A program made the translations under genes and the position numbers. Below are positions 12,570 to 24,268 of a DNA stretch of 64,000 bases, piece by piece. Position 1 is the stretch's first letter. Each line of letters starts with the position of its first letter. Below the pieces are notes generated by a model, which made no database searches, was not told the origin of the DNA, and saw only the letters and a program-made list of their open reading frames with translations. The stretch is from contig NC_092795.1 of NCBI RefSeq assembly GCF_918797505.1, positions 26,337,131-26,401,130 on the forward strand, given 5' to 3'. The DNA is from Bemisia tabaci. Its lineage: Eukaryota > Arthropoda > Insecta > Hemiptera > Aleyrodidae.

Positions 12570-13651
12570 CTGAGATCTACCACAAATTCAAATTCAAGGC
12601 TTTAGATTCTTCTAAATACAATCAAAAATAATATGTGTTAAGGTGGCCTTTTCACGCCTCTTGTCCAAGTCGGAATAATAAATTGTTGTCAAAGCCAATA
12701 CCACGGCCCACGATAACCAGCGCAGCGCAGTAACGCACGGGCGCCTTCAGTTTTTTGCGTATGCAACATGCACATACTCCATGAACTCCGCACAACATGA
12801 AGTCGTAAGGAATGCCATATTACACTTGGGATTTGTCCATCATGAGACACTTTGAAAAGTTCTTCCACTCCTTTCCTAAGGATAAAAAGGGTGTTACGAC
12901 TAACAGTTTGTATGGATAAAATAAATAGTTTCATAGTGTTTCAATAATTGTACTGTTCTTCCCTGCACGCCGTCAAAAATTTATTAGTGATAAGGAACCC
13001 TTTAGCTTTGCTCGTAGAAAATTAAAATAAAATAAGGAATCGCAAAAAAGGATTTAAATACAATTTTGTCAGTTTAACGCTGTAAGGCATGATGCATTTT
13101 CCTAAGTGTAGCCTTAGAAGTAAGATTGAATTTATTTTCGGGTCGGACAATCAATCAGTCAGATTTTCTTAGACTAGTAATTTCGACAGAAAATCTTCTT
13201 TTCGCTGGTGTATTACACTGCCGTGTAACGTAGAAACGCCGTAAACGCCATTTACATTTTTTTTGGAAACAATGTATCATAGCAGAAAAGCTTTTGTACC
13301 TCGGGACAATGTTTTTACAGAATTCTTTCGCAAATACTATCAAGAAGTAAATCCGAAAATTTGAGATGCATGGATAAAACAGTTTTTAATTTATAAAGTG
13401 TTAAGTTCCAAAAAACGAGGAAAATTCTTAATGGATTTACAGCGTTCTTGTTAAGCACGGCAGTACAGATCAAAAGATGACATTCGAATGGGTTAAAATA
13501 AAATTTAAAGCGAAAGAATTTAGTTTCCTCTTCAGTGCTGTGAAGGGGGGGGGGGGGGGTGTCCCAGAACTTGGAATGATTCTCGATAACTTCAAACTAT
13601 CACTTACAGTATGTATCAAAAGTGAAACTGCAATATTAAGAATGGACGAAC
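12570..13651. other. Gap between the larp4 PAM2 exon and the candidate first exon
   Basis: The gap holds a dispersed E-family repeat core (12733-12805), a full family B MITE (13218-13463) and a G15 run (13545-13559). A short coding exon of length 3n+1 would be needed here if 13652-13837 is larp4 exon 1; I did not find a convincing one. Confidence 0.45.
13218..13463. mobile_element. MITE family B copy
   Basis: Terminal inverted repeats CTGCCGTG...CACGGCAG bound about 246 bp. The inner ends carry ACGCCGTAAACGCC on the left and ACAGCGTTCTTGTTAAGC on the right, matching the other B copies in inverted form. There is no coding capacity. TA precedes the left end, as in other copies, which suggests TA target sites. 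Confidence 0.75.
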
Positions 13652-13837
13652 CTCAGACGTTGTGCTGGTTACGGGCTCAAAACGAGTAAGCTCATCGTCC
13701 ACCTCAATTGATTCTTGCCCGCTAGGAGCAGAGTTGCGGGCGAACAAACTTTTAGCAGCCGACCCGACTCTCAAAAAAGTTCCCACCAGAAACACATCTC
13801 GCCACGCTTTTTGAGCCGCCATCTCGGATTCAGACAT
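13652..13837 (-). CDS. Candidate first coding exon, possibly of larp4
   Basis: An ATG at 13837 opens a 62-codon frame, MSESEMAAQKAWRDVFLVGT, then FLRVGSAAKSLFARNSAPSG and QESIEVDDELTRFEPVTSTT-SE. It ends at a plausible donor, TCTGAG|GTTCGT. A TGA lies in frame seven codons upstream, so the ATG is the first in its frame, and the area is CpG-rich like a promoter. It is on the same strand as larp4 and 1.1 kb upstream of the PAM2 exon. However, it ends in phase 0 while the PAM2 exon needs one base from upstream. Either another small exon lies between, a different donor is used, or this is a separate gene. I recognise no domain in the product. Confidence 0.35.
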
Positions 13838-15260
13838 CTCGGAGAAGTACGCAGATCACACGGATTTCACTCGTTACCACGAGAAAAAACAAGCGGAAAA
13901 TGAAGGAAATCCTCGTCGATGGTAGATTTATGAAAATTCGTCCAAAAAGTATACGTACAAACTTGAAAAACGGAAAGTTAACGCTTGAAATGTAAAACCG
14001 AAGCAACTTATTTGGAAAGCGTTGAGGTGAAAAAACGTAAAAACTTACAAAAGAATACTAAAGCTTAAAGACTTTTTAAAGAGGAAGTGTTTTAAAACAT
14101 CGAGAAGCTCCGCACAAAGCTCGCGTCAAAAAGGTTATTCGTTGAGTGGAGGGTTGAATAAATTCCGAGCTGGTTACCTAAGTTTGGCGATTGGATCCAA
14201 AATTCAAATTTGTGACAAGCATAGCACGATTTTACAATCGAAATATGTATATATCGATCTATAGATATATATCGAAATATATCTTTCCATCAAAATTAAG
14301 AGCACAAAACGCGAAATACGAAGAACTTGAATTAGATTACGTGATCGTAAGCGGCTAAATATACAAGGCCGTGGAAATAAACAATTGCACGGCTAGAAAT
14401 TCTCCGAAAAGCGACATACTCAAGTCCAGCTCAAAAGTCTGGAGAGAAATGCGGGTAGGTAGTTTAGACGTAGAACCACGCAGGAGCCTACGTTGGAGCA
14501 CTTTGCGTGGTTTCAAGGAAAACTCCCGAAATTCGACACGTGATTAAGCTAAAAAATATCGTAAGTTACGCACAGAACGTGAAACTGAAACCAAAACGCG
14601 AAGCTGAATAAATGATCAGACTAAAGTCTGGGATCAAAAACGCGTGGGGAACGCACTGTTGGAACAAGCTAGACGGCCGGTCAATGACGCTGTTGGCGAG
14701 TTCGATCAAACACTGGGCAGTACCACTGAACTGAAAATCGCCGAAAATTTCGGGGAGGTAATTTCAACGTTGCCAAATTTCAGGATGTTTTCATCCGATT
14801 TCGTCGAGGCATTACCGTGATATCTGAGAGTCACGGGTATGGCCAATATATTGATTTATTTGTTTGTTTTTCGACACCAAAAAGGAGAAAAATCCGCATT
14901 ATAGAGTCAAGGAAATCGAGCAAGCTATGCAGTGATTCACTATAGGAAAATACCTACCTCGTCCTAAAAATGATTCAGACACAACGATTTGGCATAGTTG
15001 TAGTACGGTGTATGTATCTACCGTAGCAGCTCGCGAACCCGTCTGAGAGATAAAGCGTCACTCGTCTGGCGTAAGGGCATATCTCCATTTCGACGTGAAC
15101 CCTAAAAAGCATGGAGTCATACAGATGATAAGGTTCATCTCGAAAAGCAGTAACGTCCTTACGCCGGGGGAGCGACGAAAAGCGAGCCGGGAACAGGTTG
15201 TTTGATTGGTGCAGTGATAAGTGAGAAGTCACATTATCCGTAAACTGCAGAAGATAGTAG
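13700..15260. promoter_or_regulatory. CpG-richer, unique-looking segment upstream of larp4; possible promoter
   Basis: From about 13.7 to 15.3 kb the sequence is richer in CG dinucleotides and poorer in recognisable repeats than its surroundings. Together with the candidate first exon at 13652-13837 this suggests a promoter for minus-strand transcription. I see no diagnostic TATA box or initiator that fixes a start point. A short AT-rich palindromic patch (repeated ATATATCGAT-like units, 14244-14280) interrupts it. The right end runs into a G22 homopolymer at 15403-15424. Confidence 0.3.
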
Positions 15261-15680
15261 GCGGGCTTTATTGGTCTTGTTTCTGTTTAACGGCGATGAT
15301 ATGTGAGATGAGATGCACTTTTAATATACACACACAACCAGACAAAGCTAACAGGCGACACGGAGTTCAATTAGCGCAGCTTACGACGTTAATGAGAGGT
15401 ACGGGGGGGGGGGGGGGGGGGGGGCTCGCAGTGTTTATCCATGGTGAGCAAAATGAACTGCAACGAGCGTTTACGGTGGATAATGATTTCATTACCTTTC
15501 ATCACAGGAAATTTAAGGATACTGCCATTGAAGATGCGGAATTTGGGAAAGGACCAATCGTAAAAGAAGGACCGTAAAAACAGTCATATCTTTGTAAAAG
15601 ATCTGTCCATGTATAAACTACTGGCTAGCTGTTTGGGGCGCGCTAGGCAGGGGGCTCCCCCTTGCACCCCCGGTCCACGG

Positions 15681-15915
15681 CGCACAGTGGATCGAGTCGA
15701 TAGGAGGGGTCGGGCAAACTTTGGAAACTTTAAACGTTTACAACTCCGCTTTTACAAGACTTTGAGGTTCTGAAAGTGGTTTCATTGGTTTCCTCGTGCA
15801 ATTTTCTTCTAGGGGCATCCCTTTACAAGAGACGTAACAAAGTAAACATCAAAATTTGCAGTTCTAGTCAAAAATTTTATGACCGACCTCTCTGATCGAC
15901 TCGATCCGTTGTGCG
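15681..15915. mobile_element. MITE family A copy, reverse orientation
   Basis: The copy is bounded by CGCACAGTGGATCGAGTC and the inverse GACTCGATCCGTTGTGCG. The middle runs in the opposite sense to the copies at 49814 and 53292 (TTTGGAAACTTTAAACG comes first). It is about 235 bp with no coding capacity. Confidence 0.8.
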
Positions 15916-15968
15916 GCGTGTGACTTTCGCTTCGCGAACCTTCATTACATGCTGTCATCCATCGAACC

Positions 15969-16873
15969 CCTGGTAAAAATTGGCGATAGGAGCTGCGTTT
16001 CAAAATACCATAGGAGTTCTTATAGCCGACTGAGGAAGGCGATAGAAAATCTTATAGCTGGCTATAGAAAGTGAAAAAATTATACGGCCGGGCTACACGA
16101 AGCGATAAAAAATTATACAGCCGGGCTATAGTTCCTATCGCCGGGCTTTACACTTTATCACCTGGCTGTTGCTTTTTCGCCATCGGCTATAAAAGGCTAT
16201 AAAAAATTGTGTAGAAATTCGTGTGCTTTGTAAATCCTTAAGTTTGTACGGAATCACTTTAATATTTACAAAACGCACATTATATTTTCCTTTACTACAT
16301 ACTTTTTTTCATCAATTAAAGTGAGAATAATCCGTACAGAGTGTGCAAACATTTCAAAGTCATGAGTTGAAAAACGCTGACTCCACGAGATTAAATATCA
16401 GAGCCGAACACAAAGCGGAGTGGGATTGCGCAATGCGTAAAGTATCCCTGTTAGGTTTGAAGGCGCCAATGCGCGTTTCGCGCTGGCTGCCCGCCCGCCG
16501 CGCCGCGCCGCAGCGTACCACGGTGCTTGAAGCAACTATTTCACACCAGAGGTATTGCACAGTATCATACGAAATTGAAAAACATATTAGGAATGGCAGG
16601 TATCCTTCAAAATTACGGAGTTTTCCTCGCAAAATAAATCAAGATACTACGGCCCAAAAAGAGAGCGGTTGTCCAAAAACTCACCAAGTCCTAGCATCCG
16701 TAATTAGTAACGTTTAGCATACACTTTATCGCCAGGCTGTTGCTTAGTCGCCATCGGCTATAAAAGGCTATAAGAAATTGTGTTGCCGGCTATAGAAGCT
16801 ATTGGAAATCTTACAGCCGGCTGTAGGTCTATGGCATTTTGGAACACAGATTCTACTGCCAATTTTTGCCAGG
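15969..16873. mobile_element. 0.9-kb TIR element, family C copy 1
   Basis: The element is bounded by CCTGGTAAAAATTGGC and the inverse GCCAATTTTTGCCAGG. It contains repeated TATAGC / GGCTATA modules (short inverted units around AGCCGGCTATA) and a GCGCAATGCG core. It aligns over most of its length with 39077-40019. A 124-codon plus-strand frame inside is shared only because the DNA is shared; no transposase motif is seen. I found no clear target-site duplication, so the superfamily is open. Confidence 0.8.
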
Positions 16874-16937
16874 GACTGCATGATTAATCAGTTCATAGGC
16901 TCTTATAAATTTATTTGTTCCGCTGTTTATTATTTAT

Positions 16938-17079
16938 TGGACTGCATTTTGCAAATTGGAACTATAAGTTCTGGCTCCTCTGGAAAAACACTTATGTGCA
17001 TAGGGAAACTAATGGCACATACGCTGTTTTTAAACCGGGCTAGAATTTATAGTTCCAAATTGCAAAATGCAGTCCAATT
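16938..17079. mobile_element. 140-bp foldback MITE
   Basis: Inverted ends TTGGACTGCATTTTGCAAAT and its complement face each other across about 80 bp; ACTATAAGTTCTGG is matched by the inverse in TAGAATTTATAGT. Related ends occur at 56986-57024 and 59595-59625, and a related middle (GGAAACTAATGGCACAT) at about 12090. Confidence 0.75.
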
Positions 17080-19785
17080 ATAGATTTGATAGTTTAGAAT
17101 GGGCTCTTTGCAGACGGGCCCAAACCAAGTCCACAAAGAGTGGAGATTAAAGCGGAGATTTACACGAGGGGGAAATGAAGGAGGAGGAAAAATATCTAGG
17201 TTTAGTAGATTATTCAAGGGGGAGGGAGCAACGATGAACGAAAAATTTTCAATTGTGGAGCGGTGCATATTGATAATGCTGCTAATTGTAGACGCAAGAA
17301 AGCTCTGGTGATGTTATGTATAAAGGATCAAAGCTTTTTGGACTGTGTATGAATGTAAACGGGGAGCTGCGTAGTCGTTTTAGGTTATCCATGAATGTGT
17401 GAGGTGTTAAACCTATTATTATCATTTTTAATCACCTGGTTTACTTTTGTGAAACTTTTGATGATTTAAATGTTGTAGTTTTTAGTGTATTTTCCGAAAG
17501 AAAATACATTTAAATCCAATAATTAATTTTTTTAATTTTTCGTGTTTATTTTTTTGTTACCTTACTTTAATAAGCATTTGAACAATGAAGAAATGGTCCT
17601 CGCTGGCTAAAAGAGAAAAAATTACCTTGACAAAGAAAAATTATTCTAAACTGTGGTGCTTCATGAGGAGCCCGAGGAACAAACGATTCAAAAATAACCA
17701 TTGTCCTCTCGACGTCACACAGCATCGGGTACATTTCGGGTACATCCTGAGTGCATGGCAAAGCATGCACCCTCTGCGCGACACAGCCTTTGAGATGGCG
17801 GCTCAACTCTAAATACGACCACCTTAATCTATCCTCCTTAATCACGTAGTACTGTATTTCTAGTTACGTTTGACTTGATGAAGCAGTGACTCTTGTATTG
17901 GACAACGTCCAAGTCGTTGTTCTTGGTTTTGTGATAAAAATAGGACGAGATTACTTCAAGCTTCTGTCATCCTCACACGATTGTCAGTAGTTCACGACAC
18001 CTCGATGAAGTTGTGCGAGTATATTTCAGTGTGGTATTTAATTGCTGGTATTCAAAGTGCATATTTGGCTCCAATTGCGTTCAATTGGCAAACAAATATA
18101 TTTAACAATTTTTTATCTTAGTAAGAATATGTTTTTTAGGTACCTATTTTATATAAAGTTTTATAGCTTTTAAAGTGATATTTTTAAGGTACCTTCCTAT
18201 TTTATGTTGATTTTATTTAAATTAGTGATTAAATATTATTTCGGTGTGTTTTAGAAGATCATCTTAGACCCTTACTGCTATAGGACCAACAAATAAAAGC
18301 ATTTCACCTAAACTATCAAACGCGAAGACAAACGAAAATGTGGGTGAAATAAATGATAATAATTTTTCAGCCTCATGGAATTTTTGGATTAAATAGAGCA
18401 AGAAACAATTCCACTACAAACATAACTTTTACATAAAAAAAAACTGACATAAATGTGACGCTATCTGATGTGCGGATTTCGTCATTTATCGACTTTTAAA
18501 TGTTCTTTTTTTTAATTATTTATTTTTGTAATTCTAAACCTGCTATGAGTGGTCCATGATAAAGGTCAGTGGCGTGGCGGCGTGCGAGATAAAAAGCAGT
18601 AATAGTTTATTAAGGTACGGTTTGAAGGAAGCAAGGTTAGCGCCCTCGAATGCGATGAACACTGTACGATTCGCATATTAACTCCTGGATGCAACTATTC
18701 GAGCTCCATGGATGTCCGTGTTGCATACGCACGGAGTGAAGGCGTTTTGACCGTCTAGGATCACAACACTTAGTCCGTATCCCGCGGCGCAGCGTGAACG
18801 GCGGACGGCGGGCTTTACTGCGAGGATTAAAAATGGCAGAGCGCTTCAAATCGATCGTAATCGATACATCAAACGGTTGAGATTGTATCGATATCGATTG
18901 GTTCAAAACATAAACATAGCCTCAAAATTCAATTGAGTAATCTGACGGAACGGGGTTTTATGTGATAAATTTTTGATTTGCATAATTTCTAATTGGTCAA
19001 GAGGAGAGAAATTACCCAGAAATTTCTTATTATCAGCTTATCTTGTTGTTGGTTTGTAGGTTACGGGCAATCTAGCCTTGCACGGCTAATCGACCTAATT
19101 CTTGGATATGTGTTTCGATCGTGCTGCTCCTGACGGCCATTGCCGACTAGAAGCTAAGCCAAATAGGCTGAGCGGAGAAAATAATATTTTCTTTTCTGGA
19201 AGAGTGGTCATGCGGCAACACTGTCACATGAAAGGCGGCAATTTTTGCCGAGCGGGTGTTTTCAAATTAGAACGATCTGTATTCAAATTAGAACGATCGT
19301 CATCAGCTTATCTGACAAACATTTTAAAATTTTGGTGTGAGGTTATGTTCTATTGTTTTGAACCAAAAAATACATCGAACCACTATCGAATACGATCCAT
19401 TATCCGTTTATTCTATAAAAAGATATATCCCAGCCAGGAATAGTTGCGTACATGCAGGCGTAGGATGCGAGTATCTTTTGTGCTTCAGTTTGGATATCGG
19501 GCTAAGCCGAGCATGATTTGTGGAGCAACTATTCATGTCTGAGAGATGCCTTTGCAGTATTTATGAGAAATTGAAGACACTATCATTTCAGATACTCGCA
19601 CTGAGGCCCGCCGAGAATTTGACCAGCCTTTCAGAAGGATATTTTACGAGGAAGTTGATGAACCACTTGTGAGACATCTACGTTCCGTATTAACATCGAT
19701 ATGAGCTTTTAATGTCTTCACGCTTTGTATAACTCCTCATTGAGTAGCTCCACTGAGCGCCGCTGATGAGGCAGTCGGTGACTGA

Positions 19786-19864
19786 AGTCAAAACGCCTTC
19801 AATTTTGTGCGTATGCAACACGGACATCCATGGAGTCCGAATAGTTGTATCATCCAGGCGTTAT
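19786..19864. repeat. Dispersed repeat family E (representative copy)
   Basis: The core reads CGCCTTCAATTTTGTGCGTA then TGCAACACGGACATCCATGG then AGTCCGAATAGTTGTAT. Other copies, in either orientation, are at 11297-11372, 12733-12805, 18676-18752, 29546-29605, 43284-43342, 52308-52373, 55889-55955 and 62416-62484. Copy length and ends vary, so this may be the conserved part of a longer SINE- or MITE-like element. Confidence 0.7.
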
Positions 19865-22228
19865 AATGAAATACGTACAGTATCCATCACACGAGACACG
19901 AACTGAAGTTTGATTGTTTCACTTACATCATACCTTAATTCCAGTGATGCCTACTATGCCGATGAAGTAAATCATCACTGATTTTAATCGCAACTATGTC
20001 GATTTCTCGAGGTATGCATTACTTAAATGAACGTAAATTAAATGAACGTTGCTAGCCGTCGAAATCGCAAAACAATTAAGTGTCTAAGCATGATTTGTAG
20101 ACGTCCCGTGTATTTTTATATATTATTTAGCCTTGTTTCCACTGTTTCCTTATTTTGCTTCTACTATTTCCGTTTTGGGCTACCTGTGTACCTTTTTCTT
20201 TGTTTCTAAACATAAATAGCTCAACCTTTTTAACCCACAAATTTCAAACCGTCTAAGTTCTAAAATTTTGGGTGCTTAATGTCTCAAAATGTCCGCAAAG
20301 CACCCTTCTATATTCTAGCACCGAAAACTCTATTCCGACTTTTTGTGGACTACCGCTACTCGTAAAGGATCGTAATACGTTTATTTTAACAATTTAGAAA
20401 CCTTATTATTATTATAATTAATTTTAGCAATTTTTTTTCAATTTTTCCCTGGAATGTGACTATGCTTTTCTTTAAAGGTCAAGTGAAGAAAAAGGTCAGG
20501 CTTTTGTCAGAAAATACATACACATCGATGGAATTAACAACGTTCCAGTCAGACAGAACTATTTGACCGATGCTTCCTTAGTTGATTTTTTAAAAGAATT
20601 GCAACTTTCCCTATTGATTAATAAGTTACAACTTCTCAAAATTTTTTGTCTAAACCGTAATAAAGGATTCATTTCCGAACGTGATTTTCATATCAGGGAC
20701 ACGCTCAAAATCTGTCCACGGCTTACGTATTGCCTTCCGTTGTGGTCATTTTTCTGTGGTCTTAAAGTATTTAGTATATTTTCATTGGTCAATTACAAAC
20801 AAATTTAAAGCAAATTATTGAAAATCATGTCCACACTGCCAGTTCCTTGGCTACGTCATCGGAAAAAACCGATGATATATGCTCATAAATTCGTTATATG
20901 CAGAGTTAAAATGTGTATTTGGCCTAATCGCAATTTTACAGGGGCTCATTAACGGTAGTGCTAGGAACTAAGACGCGTAATGAATTATTGTTACTGGACC
21001 CCAAAAACTGATCAAACAGCAACTTTTTAAATCGTGGTGTCCAACCGTTTTCCAGATCAGACCGTGCTGAACGTTCAACATAATCAGGATACAGTCAAAT
21101 TATGAAGGTTTCCAAATCCAAACATTGCCATTGAAACTTGAGAATAAAATACTGATGTAAAAAATGGAGAATGTTTGGTATTAATAGTTCGCTCAGAAGG
21201 GGTAAACGGCTTGAAAGCAACTTGTAAACAGCCTGGAATGCCCCACTCTAGGTATACGAACAACTACAGCGATGTTAAATGATTGAAATTTTGGTTGAAT
21301 GGAGGTTTTACGCGCGAGTTCAAATGAAGATTGTGGCGTTGAAGTTAAAACATCCGGAAAATGAAAAGTTACAGCAGGATTTTCGATAAATGTCAACATT
21401 GACTGTTCGAGGATCCAGGTGTAAACATAGCAATATGGTTGGGGTTTTACATTCGAAACGTACTTAGAAATCCCTCGAATCAGTAATTCCTATTAGTTGG
21501 AGTGTTAAATCTAACAAATCGGGAAAGTAAAGAGGTACAGCAGGATTTTTGACAAATGTCAACATGGGCTGCTCGCGGGGTCCAGGTGCTAACACAACAA
21601 TATGGTCGATGTTCTAAACGCAAAATGCGCGCAGAAAACCCCGGAACTAGAAGCGCGGTGAAAAATAAGGCAGAATCAAACGCGGGGAACGGAGTAAGTC
21701 GATTCAGACGTAATAATTCATGTTTGTGTAGGTTACGGAGCCCGCCATATGGTAGCGTCGAAGTGCATTCCGCCCACGTGACAGGGTGTTGCGCTTACGG
21801 GTCGTCGGAACCCATGACAACACCACGAAAGTTCACGATATTTAACGTGCAGATAGACGTGTTGGTGGGGCCGGGGGTTTTAAAAGTTTTCGGGTTTTGG
21901 TCGGGTTGAAGAAAAGGAGAGTGCGAACGGGCGCGTGGGGAAAAGTCGAAAGATTCGTAGGGTTATCGATCGGATTGTAACGTGACACAGTGCCGCGGTT
22001 GACCGTGAAACGGCGAGCGAGAGGCGTCGATGCGGCGGCGCCGGGGCGCGAGAGAGAGAGAGCGAGGGGGCGCCGCGTCAGCTGATCCGTCAGCATCCAC
22101 GCCGAGCTCCGCCGTGGAATCAATGCACGCAACTTCTTGACATTCAACAACACCCGCGACACTTCCAGCCTGCCGGCACGAACTGCCAACGAACGCATTT
22201 GCCCGATTATTGCGCTCCGAAACATCCA

Positions 22229-22348
22229 GACTTTGCAATACGTAACTTTGCCACGGAAAACTTTGCAACGCGAACTTTGCAATACGACACTTTGCAATAC
22301 GACACTTTGCAACGCGACACTTTGCAACACGCGACTTTGCAATACGCA
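22229..22348. repeat. 15-bp minisatellite, about eight units
   Basis: Units of about 15 bp begin with ACTTTGCAA and end with TACGAC, CGCGAC or a close variant; the first two units are the most diverged. Because the period is a multiple of three, it translates on the minus strand into repeats such as VLQSV or IAKCR, depending on frame. It lies inside the CpG island upstream of the candidate exon. Confidence 0.85.
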
Positions 22349-22965
22349 CGAGCGGGGGTGAAACCGTTGCACACGACTGAACACCCAGCGGTCGGAGTTA
22401 CCCAAACTGGTTCTCTTGCCGTTCAACCCTTCAACTCGAATGTGAAAAAGATTAGGATTGTTATTTCCCTCTTTCACGATTGCTACGCCTTTGCTCGTCA
22501 CGTGCGAGAGAGGGGATGGAAAAAATTCTATCGGGGGTATGTCTACCTGCCCCCGACAGATTTTACGGTGTTGCATCTGTTGCCGGAAGTGAGGGCATAT
22601 TGTCGGGCTATGGGCACAACAAAATGAAGCTGTGGTGTCTAAACCTGAGGGTGATGAACGAGGTGGATTTGAATTTGAAAATATATCAGAAAGGATAAAG
22701 TGTTGGTTACATTTGGAAGTTTTTCGCGATTTGGAGAGGAGGGGGGAGGGGGTGTCTGCGAAGCGCCTAGCTATCGACAACTGATTTTTTGCGTTCTCAA
22801 CGGACGGCAAACCAAAAGGAGCATTCTTGTTTTGATCAGATCGGTCGTATTTATGGTTTATGTCATCGGAAGTGGCTCGGGGCGAAGGTGGGCGCGATCG
22901 GGGGACGGAGAGGCGGTCGGATCTGGACAACATATGGAATGGTGAAAGCTGGCGGAGGGACTGAC

Positions 22966-23118
22966 CTTTTGGATGATGTAGCAGCGGGAGTTGTAGGCGG
23001 TGCAGATGTAGGTGGCATCGGCGTCCAGGCAGCTGACCAAGGGGTCCTCCTGAGGGCTCGAGTTGACGGGTTTCCGGGGGTGCGGCGCGAGGTGTTGCGT
23101 TTTCCTCCGCTGGGGCAT
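22966..23118 (-). CDS. Candidate coding exon of an unidentified gene in a CpG island
   Basis: From an ATG at 23118 a 51-codon frame reads MPQRRKTQHLAPHPRKPVNS, SPQEDPLVSCLDADATYICT and AYNSRCYIIQK, then meets a good donor, AAAAG|GTCAGT. The second half has the mixed composition of a real protein, whereas the other two frames of the same stretch are Pro/Arg/Ala-rich and look like GC-driven noise. The frame stays open upstream to a further Met at 23262, so the true start is uncertain; a different-frame ATG lies just upstream. I do not recognise the family; DADATYICTAYNS could be a beta-strand of an Ig-like or propeller domain, but this is guesswork. No following exon was found. Confidence 0.35.
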
Positions 23119-23469
23119 CTGGAAGAGTGCGACTGTGGCATGCCGCGGCCGACCTGTTGAGTGCGCCGCGCGCGGACCCAGCTGTGTTCGCCCGCCCGCC
23201 CGCGCCCCGCGGATGCTGCGCGCGCCACCCGCAACCACCTCCGCAACCGATGCCACCCGCACACTTGTCCCCTCTCCCCCCCCCCCCAGCGCCCCCTCGC
23301 CCTTCCTCGTTGGCGCGGCTAGACGCCCGGGGAAGGAAGGCTGCCACGGGCCGTCGCCGTCGCCGACGTCGTTCAGAGGGTGGCCGAACGGACTGCCGCT
23401 TCCATCGCTCTACCTCGGGGGTCGGTCGCAAAGAGGTTAATACCCTCTGATTGGATCGCCACTTACGCT

Positions 23470-23768
23470 CAGGGCCGGATTTACCAATAGGCTACATACA
23501 CTATAGCCTAGGGCGCAACATTCTGAGGGGCGCAAAATTTTTGAAAATTTATTCAAAAACGTATTTTCCAAAGCCAACTTGCAAACGTAAACGTACCTCA
23601 AAACTGTTTAAAATTGTGTTTTTTTAAAGGTGAATTTGAAGATTTACCGGACCCCCTCCTTCTGATCTGGAGGGGAGGAGCGCCCCCCCCCCCCCCACGA
23701 GAGCGCCTACTTTTAGGGGCGCCACTCTAAGTTTAGCCTAGGGCGCTAAAAATGTAAATCCGGCCCTG
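23470..23768. mobile_element. Non-autonomous hAT-like element with exact 8-bp TSD
   Basis: Ends CAGGGCCGGATTTA and TAAATCCGGCCCTG are perfect inverse copies. The element is flanked by the direct repeat CTTACGCT (23462-23469 and 23769-23776). An 8-bp duplication and a CAGGG-type terminus are hallmarks of the hAT superfamily. The 299-bp interior has paired GCCTAGGGCGC modules near each end and a C-run, but no coding capacity. Confidence 0.92.
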
Positions 23769-24268
23769 CTTACGCTGGTGGTGAGAGAAACACAGCACCA
23801 CGATGACGACAACATGGTACCGTCCTGGTATCATCACTCCATCCGTGATCAACATGGTGCTAATACAGAACCAGCGTGGATCAATTTTTAGACCGAGTTG
23901 CAACCATGCTGGCGCCAACATGGTACCGAGTTTCACTCACTTACATGGTACTATATTGATGAGATTATGATCTACATGGTACCAGTATGGCCGTTTCCCA
24001 GAGGAGATGCAATGACTTTTATAGAAGAAATTGTCTGTTTAAAGCACGGAGTCTTGGAGAAACTGCCTGGGAGTGATTGTGACAACTTGAGAAAGTGCCT
24101 CGGATTAACATGACGGTGCATGAGTGAATAATTTTAGTATTATCTCGACGTCAACATGGTTCGAACATGTTATCACCGCAGAATCATGCTGAGATCAGTA
24201 TATTACCACGATGGGAAAACAAGGTAACATACTCAATGCGATATGTTTGAAAGTGCATTATTTGTTAC

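Larger units (their letters stand above)
13838..22965. other. Region between the candidate first exon and the CpG-island exon
   Basis: Besides the elements listed separately, this region holds dispersed E-family repeats (18676-18752, 19786-19864) and long AT-rich stretches. I find no exon with a recognisable product and no RNA gene. The 17.3-18.6 kb and 20.0-21.5 kb parts show nothing I can name. Confidence 0.5.
21840..23440. promoter_or_regulatory. CpG island, probable promoter region
   Basis: This is the longest GC- and CpG-rich block in the window, rising to mostly G/C between about 22.85 and 23.42 kb. It holds long open frames on both strands (up to 529 codons on the minus strand). These are best explained by low stop-codon frequency in GC-rich DNA and by the 15-bp minisatellite at 22229-22348, which is open in several frames. 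The most protein-like piece is the candidate exon at 22966-23118. A CpG island with an exon ending in a consensus donor points to a minus-strand transcription start in or near 23.1-23.4 kb, which is inference. Confidence 0.45.

Noticed and set aside
16343..16717. 124-codon frame in TIR element C
   Set aside because: Similarity to the frame at 39599-39829 follows from DNA homology of the two elements; no transposase residues were seen and the frames differ in length.
21842..23431. 529-codon open frame on the minus strand
   Set aside because: Composition is Arg/Pro/Ser-rich, other frames are open too, and the frame runs through the 15-bp minisatellite. GC richness explains it better than a gene.
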